The position numbers and the translations under genes are program-made. A stretch of DNA of 64,000 bases from Flavobacterium covae. GTDB taxonomy: Bacteria > Bacteroidota > Bacteroidia > Flavobacteriales > Flavobacteriaceae. Below the pieces are notes generated by a model. It had not been told where the DNA came from, searched no databases, and was given only the letters and a program-made list of their open reading frames with translations. The stretch is taken from contig CP067379.1 of assembly GCA_019565575.1 (NCBI GenBank), forward strand, positions 2,046,001-2,110,000, in the 5' to 3' direction. Positions 1 to 9,969 of this stretch are shown here, piece after piece (the first letter of the stretch is position 1; the number at the start of each line of letters is the position of its first letter).

Positions 1-625
1 TAAAGATGGGGATGAACTCGGATAAAAATTGTTCTCTTTTTTTGAATATTTCAGTACCTAAATTGGCTAGTTGTTCATTGTAAATATCTAAAGTGTCTTG
101 TTCAAAGATTCTATTTAGAGCAAAGTATTTTAGTAAAGCGTTTCGTTGAGCTAGTACTTTTTGATATTGTATTAGTTGTTGTAAATAAAGATTATCTAGT
201 TGAGAAATAACACTGTCTATAAATTTTCTTCTAACTTCGCTTCCTTCTCTAATTAGATCGGCATCTGTTGGCGATATGATGACCATTGGGATTAAACCTA
301 AATGATCAGAAAATTTTTCATAAAGTTTTCCATTGCGTTTTAAGATTTTTTTTTGCCCTTTTTTTAAACTACAAATAATACTTTCGGGACGATCTTGCTT
401 TATAAATTCACCATCTATTACAAAAAAATCACTTCCATGTTTAATGTTTTGTATAGCAAGGGTATTAAAATAACTTTTGCCAAAAGCTAGATGATAAATA
501 GCATCTAGAATATTGGTTTTACCAATTCCGTTTTTTCCGACAAAACAATTGATTTTATGTTCAAATTCGAAATTTGCTTCTTCAAAATTTTTAAAGTTAA
601 ATAGCGAAATTTTTTTTAGATGCAT
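1..625 (-). CDS. recF: DNA replication and repair protein RecF (partial, runs off left edge)
   Basis: N-terminal part (about 208 codons) of RecF, the cytoplasmic ATPase that works with RecO and RecR to load RecA at gapped DNA. The gene reads leftwards from an ATG at 623-625. Visible hallmarks are the start [14 protein letters not shown], a Walker A motif GKNGIGKT at residues 30-37, and the RecF block ISPTDADLI...EVRRKFID at about 118-137. The ABC signature and Walker B would lie beyond the window. It is divergent from the TPR gene at 757, with about 130 bases between them holding that gene's promoter. No frame break is seen in the visible part. Confidence 0.93.
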   Translation of the reverse strand, partial: MHLKKISLFNFKNFEEANFEFEHKINCFVGKNGIGKTNILDAIYHLAFGKSYFNTLAIQNIKHGSDFFVIDGEFIKQDRPESIICSLKKGQKKILKRNGKLYEKFSDHLGLIPMVIISPTDADLIREGSEVRRKFIDSVISQLDNLYLQQLIQYQKVLAQRNALLKYFALNRIFEQDTLDIYNEQLANLGTEIFKKREQFLSEFIPIF

Positions 626-705
626 AAATCGAGGGATTCTAAATTTTTTTGAAATAGTTATTAAAAAACGCTCGCAAATTATTAAAAATAAAGTGAAAAC
701 TTATT

Positions 706-733
706 TTGTTTTTCAATAAAAATTTTATTTTTG
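706..733 (+). promoter_or_regulatory. Bacteroidetes-type promoter for the TPR gene
   Basis: TTG at 706-708, then a 17-base spacer, then TATTTTTG at 726-733. This matches the flavobacterial sigma consensus TTG-N17-23-TAnnTTTG. The start codon of the TPR gene follows 24 bases later at 757. The match is read directly; promoter activity is inferred. Confidence 0.7.
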
Positions 734-756
734 CACCTCACTAATTTAAAATTATA

Positions 757-1563
757 ATGGCAACTTATAATAAAAGAGGATATAAAGCTCCAAAAACACA
801 AGTTGAGAAGACTGAAGAAGATGTACTTGAAAACGTAGCTGATTTAGAACAAACCATTGCGGTTGAAGAAAGTGAAAGTACAACCGCTAACGTTTTTAAT
901 ACCTTAGACGAAACAGCAAGTAAAACAGAAGAATTTGTTGCAAAGAATCAGAATGTGATTTTATCTGTTCTAGGAGGAGTGGCTTTAGTTGTAGTGGGCT
1001 ATTTGATGTATAACAAATTTGTGTCAACGCCAGCTGAAAATGAGGCGGCGAGTGATATGTATCAGGCGCAAAAATATTTTCAACAAGCAGTTGATGCACC
1101 ACAAGCAAATGATTCTTTATTTAAGTTAGCACTAAATGGAGGTGAAGGAAAACAAGGCTTCATTGATATTGCTAAAAATCACAGTGGTACAGACGCAGGT
1201 AATTTAGCCAATTATTATGCTGGTATGGCTTATTTGCATACAAAACAATTTGATAAAGCAATAGAATATTTGAATGATTATAAATCAGATGATGCTTACA
1301 CGAATGCTTTAGCTTTAGGAGCTATAGGTGATGCAAACGCAGAGTTAAATAAGGCAGACGAAGCTTTAGAGTATTATGTAAAGGCAGCCGAAAGTAATGT
1401 AAATGAGTTAACAACACCACGTTTTTTATTAAAAGCAGGACAGTTAGCTTTTGCTAAAGGAAATAAAGCAGATGCTTTGAAATATTTTAATGAAATTAAA
1501 GAAAAATACGAAGACACTCCAGAAGCTCAAAATATTGATGCTTTAATAGGAATGGCGCAATAA
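757..1563 (+). CDS. Tetratricopeptide-repeat protein with one membrane span
   Basis: A 268-residue protein. The N-terminal ~85 residues are acidic and polar, followed by one hydrophobic span at about residues 69-86 (VILSVLGGVALVVVGYLMY). The rest consists of TPR-like helical repeats with A-x-Y-x-A-x-A-x-L spacing (NYYAGMAYLHTKQFDKAIEYL; NAELNKADEALEYYVKA; LAFAKGNKADALKYFNEI). It is therefore probably a membrane-anchored scaffold like YfgM of the Sec/BamB neighbourhood, but the partner cannot be named from sequence. It sits between recF and ribH, a common flavobacterial arrangement, and has its own promoter at 706-733. No frame break. Confidence 0.85.
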   Translation: MATYNKRGYKAPKTQVEKTEEDVLENVADLEQTIAVEESESTTANVFNTLDETASKTEEFVAKNQNVILSVLGGVALVVVGYLMYNKFVSTPAENEAASDMYQAQKYFQQAVDAPQANDSLFKLALNGGEGKQGFIDIAKNHSGTDAGNLANYYAGMAYLHTKQFDKAIEYLNDYKSDDAYTNALALGAIGDANAELNKADEALEYYVKAAESNVNELTTPRFLLKAGQLAFAKGNKADALKYFNEIKEKYEDTPEAQNIDALIGMAQ

Positions 1564-1632
1564 TTAATTTAACAAGTTATAGTGTTTTGGTATTAGCCAA
1601 AGACTGTAAACTGAATACTGTAAACTGAATAC

Positions 1633-2121
1633 ATGGCTACAGCAAATAAGAATTTATCAGAATACAATAAAAACATGATCCCAAATGCGAAAGACTTTCG
1701 ATTTGGGATTGTCGTTTCTGAATGGAATGACAAAATTACAGAAGGTCTTTTTAAAGGAGCCGAAACAGCTCTTTTAGATTGTGGTGCTTTGCCTGAAAAT
1801 ATTATTCGTTGGAATGTACCAGGGAGTTTTGAATTAATTTACGGTGCAAGTCAAATGCATAAAAACCTAGATTTAGATGCCGTTATTGTAATAGGTTGTG
1901 TTATTAAGGGAGAAACTATGCACTTTGACTTTGTTTGTGAAGGTGTTACACAAGGAATTAAAGATATGAATGTCATATACGATGTACCTACTATTTTTTG
2001 TGTACTAACAGATAATACAGAAGAACAATCTATAGCTAGGAGTGGAGGAGCTCACGGAAATAAAGGAACAGAAGCAGCAATAGCAGCTATAAAAATGGTG
2101 GATTTAAGGAATCAGTTTTAA
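1633..2121 (+). CDS. ribH: 6,7-dimethyl-8-ribityllumazine synthase
   Basis: 162-residue lumazine synthase. It condenses 5-amino-6-ribitylamino-uracil with 3,4-dihydroxybutanone 4-phosphate in the penultimate step of riboflavin synthesis. The family landmarks are in order: FGIVVSEWND near residues 24-33, VPGSFELI (substrate loop), GCVIKGETMHFDFV with the catalytic histidine, and a C-terminal GGAHGNKGTEAA phosphate-binding segment. Length is normal. The leader has a tandem 14-base repeat (ACTGTAAACTGAAT twice, about 1605-1632) directly before the ATG. No FMN riboswitch-like structure was recognised. A strong terminator follows at 2173-2212. Confidence 0.96.
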   Translation: MATANKNLSEYNKNMIPNAKDFRFGIVVSEWNDKITEGLFKGAETALLDCGALPENIIRWNVPGSFELIYGASQMHKNLDLDAVIVIGCVIKGETMHFDFVCEGVTQGIKDMNVIYDVPTIFCVLTDNTEEQSIARSGGAHGNKGTEAAIAAIKMVDLRNQF

Positions 2122-2172
2122 TCTAAAGAAAAATTATTTTTTAATAAAAAACTTAAGAAAAAGAATAATAAC

Positions 2173-2212
2173 AGACCATTCTAATTACAATGTAATAGAA
2201 TGGTTTTTTTGT
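2173..2212 (+). terminator. Terminator after ribH
   Basis: Long inverted repeat ACCATTCTAATTACA / TGTAATAGAATGGT followed by a run of seven T. A classic intrinsic terminator 50 bases after the ribH stop. Confidence 0.85.
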
Positions 2213-2256
2213 AAAAAAATTAAAAAACTTGGGTGTAAAAACCCATTCCTTTTCTT

Positions 2257-2264
2257 TAAATTTG
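2257..2264 (+). promoter_or_regulatory. Probable -7 element of the mutL promoter
   Basis: TAAATTTG fits TAnnTTTG, 42 bases before the mutL ATG and downstream of the ribH terminator. The nearest TTG (2229-2231) is 25 bases upstream, slightly long for a -33 element, so the assignment is moderate. Confidence 0.5.
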
Positions 2265-2305
2265 TTCTCCAACCCATTTAGAAAATTAATTTAGTAACTC
2301 ATTTA

Positions 2306-4186
2306 ATGTCAAGTATAATACAATTACTACCCGATCATGTGGCTAACCAAATAGCGGCAGGAGAGGTAGTACAAAGACCTGCTTCGGTAGTCAAAGAATT
2401 GGTGGAAAATGCAATTGATGCAGGATCAACTGATATTAAGCTTATTTGTAAAGATGCAGGTAAAACACTTATACAAGTTATAGATAACGGTAAAGGTATG
2501 AGTGTAACAGACGCACGTCTTTGTTTTGAACGTCATGCAACGTCAAAAATTAGAAAAGCAGAAGATTTGTTTGATTTACACACTAAAGGTTTTCGCGGAG
2601 AAGCTTTAGCTTCTATAGCAGCAATAGCGCATGTGGAACTCAAAACAAAACAAGATCAAGAAGAATTAGGGACCCATTTAATCATAGAAGGTAGTAAATT
2701 TGTATCACAAGAACCTTCCGTATTACCTAAAGGGACTTCATTTGCTATTAAAAATTTATTTTTTAATATACCAGCACGTAGAAACTTTTTAAAATCAGAT
2801 AGCGTAGAGTTACGTCATATAATTGATGATTTTCAAAGAGTAGCTCTAGCGCATGAAAACATACATTTTACATTTTATCATAACGGAAGTGAAGTGTTTA
2901 ACTTGCCTCAGTCTAACTTACGTCAACGTATTGTTAACATATTTGCTGCTAAAACAAATGAAAAATTAGTACCTATAACAGAAGATACTGAGATTGTAAA
3001 GTTAAAAGGTTTTATTGGTAAACCTGAATTTGCTAAAAAGAGTAGAGGTGAACAATTCTTTTTTGTAAATGATCGTTTTATTAAAAGTGGTTATTTGCAT
3101 CATGCTATTATGACGGCCTATGAAGGTTTATTAAAAGAAGGTATGCAACCCAGTTATTTCCTTTATTTAGATGTTCCTCCTCATACCATTGATATTAACA
3201 TTCATCCAACTAAAACAGAAATAAAGTTTGATGATGAACAGGCTTTGTATGCCATTATACGTTCGGCTGTAAAACATAGTTTAGGACAGTTTAACGTAGC
3301 ACCTGTTTTAGATTTTGATCGCGATGCAAACCTCGATACACCTTATAGTTATGTAGGGAAAGAAGCCGAAATGCCTACTATACAAGTAGATGCAGGTTTT
3401 AATCCTTTTGCAGAAGAAGAACCTGTAATTAAAAAAACATCTGCTACTAGTTTTAGTTCTTCTTCAAATAATAACAGCTTTAATTATCATTCTAAAAAGG
3501 AGAATCAGAGTTGGGAGAGTCTTTATGTAGGATTAAAAGACGCATTTGAATCAGAGGAAATAAATTTTGAATCAGAATCAGTTACAGGATCTTTATTTAA
3601 TGATACAGAAATAGAAAAATCAAAATCTATAACCTATCAATTACAAAAAAAATACATAATAAGTCCTATAAAATCAGGAATGTTGATTATAGATCAACAA
3701 CGAGCACATCAACGCATTTTGTATGAGCAGTTGTTGAAAAATATAACTGTTCAACAAGCAAATAGTCAGCAATTGCTCTTTCCTTTGACTTTGTATTTTT
3801 CAGGAATAGAAATGGCATTGTTTTTAGAGTTAAAAGCCTCGTTAGAAAATGCTGGATTTATTTTTGAATCAGCCGCTTCGGGTTCAGTAGTAATATCAGG
3901 AATTCCTGTTACAATGTCAGAAAGTGAAGTAACTAAAGTTTTAGAACAATTAATAGCAGATTTACAGGAAGAAATACCTGATAGCAGTTTTAGTCAAATG
4001 GATAGTATGGCTAAATCTATGGCCAGGAGTTTAGCTGTTAAAACAGGGACTTTTTTAACCGAATTAGAACAAGAGAATATAGTTAACAATCTTTTTGCTT
4101 GTAAAGAGCAATCCGTTTCACCCTTTAATCGTCCTACATTTATTACATTGAGTGTGGAAGATATAGATAAAAAGTTTAGTATATGA
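2306..4186 (+). CDS. mutL: DNA mismatch repair protein MutL
   Basis: 626-residue MutL, the GHKL ATPase that couples MutS mismatch recognition to strand removal. The N-terminal ATPase motifs are intact: NQIAAGEVV at about 14, ELVENAIDAG with the catalytic Glu, DNGKGM, and GFRGEALASI. The transducer domain includes FFVNDRFI and NIHPTKTEIKF. A low-complexity linker (SSSSNNNS) separates this from a C-terminal dimerisation domain starting near residue 445. That domain reads DQQRAHQRILYE where endonuclease MutLs have DQHA-x2-E-x4-E, so nicking activity cannot be assumed. The stop overlaps the next ATG by four bases (ATGA), which implies co-translation with the rhomboid gene. No frame break. Confidence 0.97.
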   Translation: MSSIIQLLPDHVANQIAAGEVVQRPASVVKELVENAIDAGSTDIKLICKDAGKTLIQVIDNGKGMSVTDARLCFERHATSKIRKAEDLFDLHTKGFRGEALASIAAIAHVELKTKQDQEELGTHLIIEGSKFVSQEPSVLPKGTSFAIKNLFFNIPARRNFLKSDSVELRHIIDDFQRVALAHENIHFTFYHNGSEVFNLPQSNLRQRIVNIFAAKTNEKLVPITEDTEIVKLKGFIGKPEFAKKSRGEQFFFVNDRFIKSGYLHHAIMTAYEGLLKEGMQPSYFLYLDVPPHTIDINIHPTKTEIKFDDEQALYAIIRSAVKHSLGQFNVAPVLDFDRDANLDTPYSYVGKEAEMPTIQVDAGFNPFAEEEPVIKKTSATSFSSSSNNNSFNYHSKKENQSWESLYVGLKDAFESEEINFESESVTGSLFNDTEIEKSKSITYQLQKKYIISPIKSGMLIIDQQRAHQRILYEQLLKNITVQQANSQQLLFPLTLYFSGIEMALFLELKASLENAGFIFESAASGSVVISGIPVTMSESEVTKVLEQLIADLQEEIPDSSFSQMDSMAKSMARSLAVKTGTFLTELEQENIVNNLFACKEQSVSPFNRPTFITLSVEDIDKKFSI

Positions 4187-4923
4187 TACAAATTACCCCA
4201 ACAGTTAAGCAACTTTTAATCATTAATGTTATTTGTTTTATTGGAACCTATTTAGTACAACATTCAAATAGTATATTAGCTTTGTATTATTTTGAAAATA
4301 CAAATTTTCGACCGTGGCAATTACTAACTTATATGTTTATACATGGTAATTTTATACATATTTTATTTAATATGTTTGCTCTATATTCCTTTGGAACTGC
4401 ATTAGAACATTTTTGGGGAGCTAAGAAATTTTTATTTTTTTATATCTCATGTGGTATAGGAGCGGGATTAATACATTCAGGGGTAAATTATATTCATTTT
4501 CAAGAAGGGTTAAATTTATTGCTAGAAAATGGTGAGAAAAAAATAGAGATTTTTGAAATACTTAAAGAAGGGAAATATAAATTAGCTTGGGAAGAAATCT
4601 TAACCCAACAAGAATTAACTTCTTTTATTTCAACCTATTTATCACGAGCAGTGGGGGCTTCGGGAGCTATTTATGGTCTTTTAACAGCTTTTGCTTTTAT
4701 GTTCCCAAATGCTGAATTAATGATGATGTTTATTCCAGTGCCAATAAAAGCAAAGTATTTTGTTCCAATAGTCGTTGGTTTAGATTTGTTTTCGGGAGTT
4801 ACAGGATCTTCAATTTTTGGAGGAAATATTGCGCATTTTGCACATGTAGGTGGAGCTTTAATAGGTTTTTTGATGATGTGGTATTGGAAAAAGAACTCGT
4901 TTAACGATAAACGTTGGAACTAA
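4183..4923 (+). CDS. Rhomboid-family intramembrane serine protease 1
   Basis: 246-residue polytopic inner-membrane protease. The catalytic pair is visible: Ser160 in GASG and His221 in AHFAHVGGAL. The N-terminal WQLLTYMFIHGNFIHILFNMFALYSFG block carries the typical His/Asn residues of the second helix. A charged insertion of about 45 residues (110-155) lies between helices 3 and 4. It overlaps mutL by four bases and is followed by a second rhomboid gene. Substrates are unknown. Confidence 0.92.
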   Translation: MIQITPTVKQLLIINVICFIGTYLVQHSNSILALYYFENTNFRPWQLLTYMFIHGNFIHILFNMFALYSFGTALEHFWGAKKFLFFYISCGIGAGLIHSGVNYIHFQEGLNLLLENGEKKIEIFEILKEGKYKLAWEEILTQQELTSFISTYLSRAVGASGAIYGLLTAFAFMFPNAELMMMFIPVPIKAKYFVPIVVGLDLFSGVTGSSIFGGNIAHFAHVGGALIGFLMMWYWKKNSFNDKRWN

Positions 4924-4960
4924 AAAATAATAAAAACAAACTGGAACTAAATTACATGAT

Positions 4961-5839
4961 ATGAATATTTTATATGACTTAAAGCAGCAATATAAAGTAG
5001 GTGATTTAACCTTGAAATTAATTTTTGGAATATTATATTATTTGTTTTTCCAGTCTTTACTGTTTATTTATTAAAAATTGGAGGAACAGAATTTAATATT
5101 TATGAATGGGTTGCTTTGTCAAGTAATTTTAAACAGTTGTTTTGTAGACCTTGGAGTCTGATTAGTTACTGTTTTTTTCATAGTAGTTTTGTTCATTTGA
5201 TATTTAATATGTTAATGTTGCATTTTGCAGGTCGAATTTTTACGACTTATTTTACACAAAAGCAACTTTTGTCCGTGTATCTTTTGGGAGGCTTCTTTGC
5301 TGGATTAATTTATATTTTTACTTATTTATTATTACCTTCTTTGTCTACTAAAACAGTTTTGCTTGTTGGGGCTTCCAGCTTCTATTATGGCTATTGTTTT
5401 TGCTACGGCTACTTATCAACCTTATATGAGGGTTAGATTAGTTTTGTTTGGTAATATTTATGTATGGCAAATTGCGTTAGCTTTCCTAATAATAGATTTA
5501 GTACAATTGCCTCTAGAAAATACAGGAGGCCATATTTCACACTTAGGAGGTGCTTTTTTTGGTTTTATTTATATAAAATTATTACAAAAAGGGTTTGATT
5601 TAGGTAAAGGATTAAATTGGTTTTTAGATAGATTGGTTGGTGTATTCAGCGTGAAAAAAAGAGCCCCTTTTAAATCTGTTTATAAAAACGTTACTCCAGC
5701 TAATGAAATAAAAAGCAGGATTATTAGGAAAGATAAAACACAACAACAAATTGATGAAATTTTGGATAAAATTAGCCAGTCAGGTTATGAAAGCCTTACG
5801 AAAGAAGAAAAAGAGTTTCTTTTTAGAGCAGGCAAATAA
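4961..5839 (+). CDS. Rhomboid-family intramembrane serine protease 2 (two apparent frameshifts)
   Basis: Second rhomboid, about 292 residues once two indels are undone. The first is one T too few at 5022-5026. The second is GCTTCCAG at 5371-5378 where the frame wants GCTTCAG. The rebuilt protein has PWSLISYCFFHSSFVHLIFNMLMLHFAGRIF, the catalytic-serine segment VGASASIMAIV and the catalytic His in HISHLGGAFFGF. A cytoplasmic tail of about 75 residues rich in K/R follows. It lies 37 bases after rhomboid 1 and is probably in the same operon. The indels look like sequencing errors because both halves are fully conserved. Confidence 0.85.
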
Positions 5840-5893
5840 TTAGTGTATTCTGATAAAAAATTGTTTCTTTGTAATTATTTCAAATAGAATAAA

Positions 5894-6944
5894 ATGAAAA
5901 ACCTTACGTGGTTTAATAAACTCGTTTTTGTTGCTAATCTTTTGCTTACGTTGTTGACATTTTTAGCGTATGCACTGCCTTTTTAGCACCTAAATGGTTT
6001 CCATTTTTATCTGTACTTACCTTGATTTTACCCTTTTTTTAATAATCAATGCTTTGTTTTTTTTTGTATTGGCTTTTATTATTAAAGAGGCAAATGATTT
6101 TTTCAGGTTTAATACTACTATTAGGAATTACCTTTGTTAATAAATTTTATAAGTTTTCTTCTAAAGAATTAGCGGATTCTGAAAAGGATTTTGTGATAAT
6201 GAATTACAACGTTCGGTTATTTAATTTATTTAAATGGATACCAAGAGAGGATGTAGCAGATCAAATTTTAGAATTTATAAATGAGAATAATCCTGATATT
6301 CTATCTATTCAAGAGTATTCTACCTCTGCATCATCTAAGGTAGATTTTAAGTTATATCCATACCGAGCTATTTTTACAAAAGGGAATTTAATTAAAACAG
6401 GGAATGCTATATTTTCAAAATTTCCTATCGTTAACGAAGGAGAGGTAGTATTTCCGAATCTAATAATATTGCCATATTCGCGGATATTAAAATAGGAAAA
6501 GATATTGTAAGAGTTTATAATTTACATTTAGAATCAATTAAAATTTCCCCTGATGTAAATGAAATATCAGAGAAAGCAGAAGGTTTTAGTCAGGCTAAAT
6601 CAGAAATGATTTTTAAGCGTATAGGAAAAGCATTTAAAAAACAACAACAACAGGCTGAAATATTCGTAGAACATAAAAAAGAATGTACTTATCCTTTAGT
6701 TGTTTGTGGAGATATGAATAACAGTGCTTTTTCGTATGTCTATAGAACGGTAAAAGGAAGTATGCAAGATGCTTTTGAAGAGGCAGGAAAAGGATTCGGA
6801 CAGACTTATAACTTTAAATATTATCCTGCCCGAATTGATTATATTTTTGCAGATCCAAAGATGAATGTTAAGAGTTTTAAAAATTTTCCAAATTTTGTTA
6901 ATTCAGATCATTTACCTATTTTAACTAGGCTTTCGTTATACTAA
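5894..6944 (+). CDS. Endonuclease/exonuclease/phosphatase-family membrane protein (four apparent frameshifts)
   Basis: About 350 residues after undoing indels at 5980-5984, 6034-6040, 6057-6065 and 6457-6460. The N-terminus has about three hydrophobic spans. The remainder is an EEP (DNase I-like) domain with VIMNYNVRLFN, a catalytic Glu in SIQEYST, HLESIKISPD, the metal-site motifs CGDMNNSAFSYVY and RIDYIFADP, and the C-terminal SDHLPIL catalytic His-Asp context. The catalytic domain would face one side of the inner membrane; substrate (nucleic acid, phospholipid or sugar phosphate) is not decidable here. Three indels are in T runs; the fourth turns an expected GAATTC into GAATC. It ends overlapping the convergent wbqC-like gene by a few bases. 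Confidence 0.8.
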
Positions 6945-7554
6945 AATATGTTTTGATTTAATAAATAGTCCTTGGCATAACGACCTTCGTTAAAAAGAAG
7001 ATCTAAAACACTTAAATTGTTTATAAAACCATGTTTTTCATCAAAAACTTGTGTGTAAGGTGTAAGTTGTGTTAAATCTTTTTGCCGTTTGCTAATGACC
7101 GTAAATCAGTAAAGTTTGTAGTTTCTTTAAAGTATTCTGTTGTTTTATCATAGTTAAAATGCAATCCTAAACATTTAGAAACGATTTCGATGGTTTGATA
7201 ATTTAAATCCATTAAAAACTCGTGTTTTTTTGTAAATATAGGAGCAATAGCATCTTCATAGTATTCAAAGAAAGGAGAGGTTCTGTAGGCCGCTTCTAGG
7301 GATTTAAAATGTTGTTTTTGCCAGTCAAAAGCTGTTTCTAATCGAATATCTCTTGTTTTTTGATGGGTTTCTTTAGAATGTTTTACAGGAATATTTAGTA
7401 ATTGAATCCCATTAGGACTATAAATATACATTCTATTTCTATTAGTCTGCTTTTGAAAATTATCATCCATTTCAAAAGTTATCTTTTCTGCTTGTGCAAT
7501 AGCCACAAAATGACTTATAGAGGGAAAATAAGTAGGGTGGATTAATAGATTCAT
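6941..7554 (-). CDS. WbqC-family protein (one apparent frameshift)
   Basis: About 204 residues when the A run at 7079-7083 (complement) is lengthened by one. The start MNLLIHPTYFPSISHFVAI and the NRMYIYSPNGIQLLNIPVKHSK and FKSLEAAYRTSPFFEYYEDAIAPIF blocks are characteristic of WbqC-like proteins, found beside sugar and cell-surface biosynthesis genes. Biochemical role is not established. It is the last gene of the parA-parB-DUF5683-dapB-lepB run on this strand. Confidence 0.85.
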
Positions 7555-7636
7555 ATTTGTTTAAAAATTGAAGGTTTCAAGTTTCAAGTTTTATAGACCT
7601 GAAATTTGAAACCTGAGATAAATTTATTGATTTAAA

Positions 7637-9200
7637 TTATGCTTTTTTCTTTTTGTTTCTGTACCAATCAAAGCCAAACCAAGCAACAAGTGCCACTAAG
7701 AAAAATTTGAAATAAGAGGTAGGTTGTCCGTCACCTCCCACAGTACAAAATAGTCGATCCCAACGAATTTTGTCAATGGCTTTGCTCCAAGGAATGTTAG
7801 GGTCAATACTCCACCAGATAAATACAGGTTTTCCTACCACATGATCCATTGGAACGAATCCCCAGTAACGACTATCTTCCGAGCGATGACGGTTGTCTCC
7901 CATCATCCAATAGTAATCTTGTTGAAAAGTATAATTAGTAGCTTCTTTGCCATTAATATATATTTTTCCTCCTTTTTCTTCTAAAGTATTGCCTTCATAA
8001 ATGGTGATAATTCTTTTATAAAAAGGGAGTGTTTCCTTATTTAAGACAATTGTTTTATTGGCTTCCAGGAATATAAATAGGACCAAAGTTATCTAAAGAC
8101 CATTTTTGGTTATGAGGAAAAATAGATTTATCTATTTCTTTTGGAGCGGGTGTTAGGTTTTTGGTAACGGATTTTACGATGGGTATATTTTTAATACGCG
8201 CTATGTTTTCATCTGTAACTGCTCCAAAGAAATACTCGTTTGGCTTGTCAGTTGGATAGATGCCATCTGTTATTTTTAATTCTTCAATGAGTAAACTCGC
8301 ATAAGAAGCTAGATCACTACCATCTGTTGTTACATAATAAGAATATTGAGGTTTTGCTCTTTCGGGTAAAATTAATTTTTTATTATTAATGTACACATAT
8401 CCATCTTTTATAGATAGGTTATCACCAGGTAGTCCTACACAACGTTTTACGTAGTTAGAACGTTTATCTTTGGGTTTATCTATGTGTCTTCCTGAACGAT
8501 CAAAAAATTGATAGACAGTATCCGCTGGCCAGTTAAAACAAACAATATCATTGTGTTGTATTTTTTGTAATCCAGGGAATCGGAAAGAAGGTAATTGGGG
8601 TTTGCTTAAATAAGATTTTGCTTTTACGATCATCATACTATCATGAACCATTGGCATGGCTATGGCTGTAGAGGGGGTTCTAGCACCATAGTGAAATTTA
8701 CTTACAAACAAAAAGTCACCTACTAATAATGATTTTTCTAATGATGAGGTAGGTATGTTAAAAGGTTGCATGATATAAGTATGTACTAGTGTAGCTACTA
8801 CAATAGCATACAGTAGAGAAGCAATGGTATCTCCTGATTTTGTGGTTGGAACTAAGCTTCGGTCTCTTTTGTATTCGACATCTAAAAAATAGTTGACGTA
8901 ATAAATATAAAAACCGAGTGTTAGAACGCCTAATAGGGTGTCTTTTTCTTTATTTTGTCCAAAGCTTCTTAAGGTTTCTACCCATATAACAATAAACATA
9001 ATTAAATTTATTACAGGTACAAAAAGTAAAGCTGTCCACCAAGTTGGACGATTAATGATTTTCATCAAAACGATAGCGTTATAAACAGGAATAAAAGCTT
9101 CCCATGATTTTCTATCTGCTTTTTGATAAAGTTTCCAAGTTCCTAGGCCATGAATTATTTGTATGACCAAGACAAAAATAAACCACTGTGTTGCTGTCAT
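7637..9200 (-). CDS. lepB: Signal peptidase I (one apparent frameshift)
   Basis: About 520 residues, the long Bacteroidetes form with several extra N-terminal membrane spans before the peptidase S26 domain. Catalytic Ser is in IPTSSLEKSLLVGDFLFVSKF and catalytic Lys in NYVKRCVGLPGD. Box E, GDNRHRSEDSRYWGFVP, is intact in the downstream half. The frame breaks at 8061-8068, where GCTTCCAG (plus strand) stands for GCTTCAG; removing one base rejoins the halves as IYIPEANKTIVLNKETLPFYK. As leader peptidase is essential, a real break is very unlikely. It lies 64 bases after dapB. Confidence 0.9.
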
Positions 9201-9264
9201 CTTTAATGTTAGAATTTATAATATTATAGAACTTTGTTTAGACTAAAATGTTATTGTAATTAAA

Positions 9265-9966
9265 TTATTTTAAGGAAAGTACGTCTTTCATGGTAAATAC
9301 ACCTTTTTTACCTATTAACCATTCTGCGGCTACTATAGATCCTAAAGCAAAGCCTTCTCGATTATGAGCGGTATGTTTTATTTCTATTTGGTCTACTGTA
9401 CTATCGTAAAAAATACAGTGTGTGCCTGGTATATTTTCTATTCTTTTGGCTTCTATATGAATTTGTGTATTGCTAGGAGGATTCATGGTCCAATGTTCAT
9501 ATTTTGAATTTTGTATGATTCCTTCTGCCAAGGTAATAGCGGTACCGCTCGGAGCGTCTAATTTTTGGGTATGATGGATTTCTTCCATAGAAACTTTATA
9601 TTGTTCTAGGTTGGCCATCATTTTAGCCAAATAAGAGTTTAGTTCAAAGAAAATATTAACTCCTAAGCTAAAATTAGATCCGTAAATAAAAGCTCCTTGT
9701 TTTTGGTTACATAAATCAACCATTTTTGGGTATTGTTCTAGCCAGCCTGTTGTACCACTTACTACAGGAATGTTTTTTTCAAAGCAAGTTGTAATATTTG
9801 TTACAGCACTTGTTGGAACACTAAAGTCAATGGCTACATCTGCTTTTTCAAGTCCGTCAAAAAGATCTTGACTTGATTTTTTTAAGATAATTTCGTGACC
9901 TCGTTCTAAAGCAATTTTTTCAATTACTTTCCCCATTTTGCCGTATCCTAAAAGAGCTATTTTCAT
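9265..9966 (-). CDS. dapB: 4-hydroxy-tetrahydrodipicolinate reductase
   Basis: 233 residues. NAD(P)H-dependent reduction in the lysine/diaminopimelate pathway, needed for peptidoglycan. The N-terminal Rossmann motif is GYGKMGKVIE, followed by DFSVPTSA and SGTTGW. The catalytic His pair is in EEIHHTQKLDAPSGTA, which also carries the substrate-binding Lys. Slightly short, as usual for Bacteroidetes DapB. Only three bases separate it from the DUF5683 gene upstream. Confidence 0.96.
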   Translation of the reverse strand: MKIALLGYGKMGKVIEKIALERGHEIILKKSSQDLFDGLEKADVAIDFSVPTSAVTNITTCFEKNIPVVSGTTGWLEQYPKMVDLCNQKQGAFIYGSNFSLGVNIFFELNSYLAKMMANLEQYKVSMEEIHHTQKLDAPSGTAITLAEGIIQNSKYEHWTMNPPSNTQIHIEAKRIENIPGTHCIFYDSTVDQIEIKHTAHNREGFALGSIVAAEWLIGKKGVFTMKDVLSLK

Positions 9967-9969
9967 TGG

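Noticed and set aside
896..1108. Antisense and other-frame ORFs over TPR, mutL, secA, pafA, IS and M16 genes
   Set aside because: They lie entirely inside well-supported genes on the other strand and have compositions expected of shadows.
1564..1632. FMN riboswitch before ribH
   Set aside because: The leader is short and contains only a 14-base tandem repeat; no conserved FMN-aptamer words were seen.
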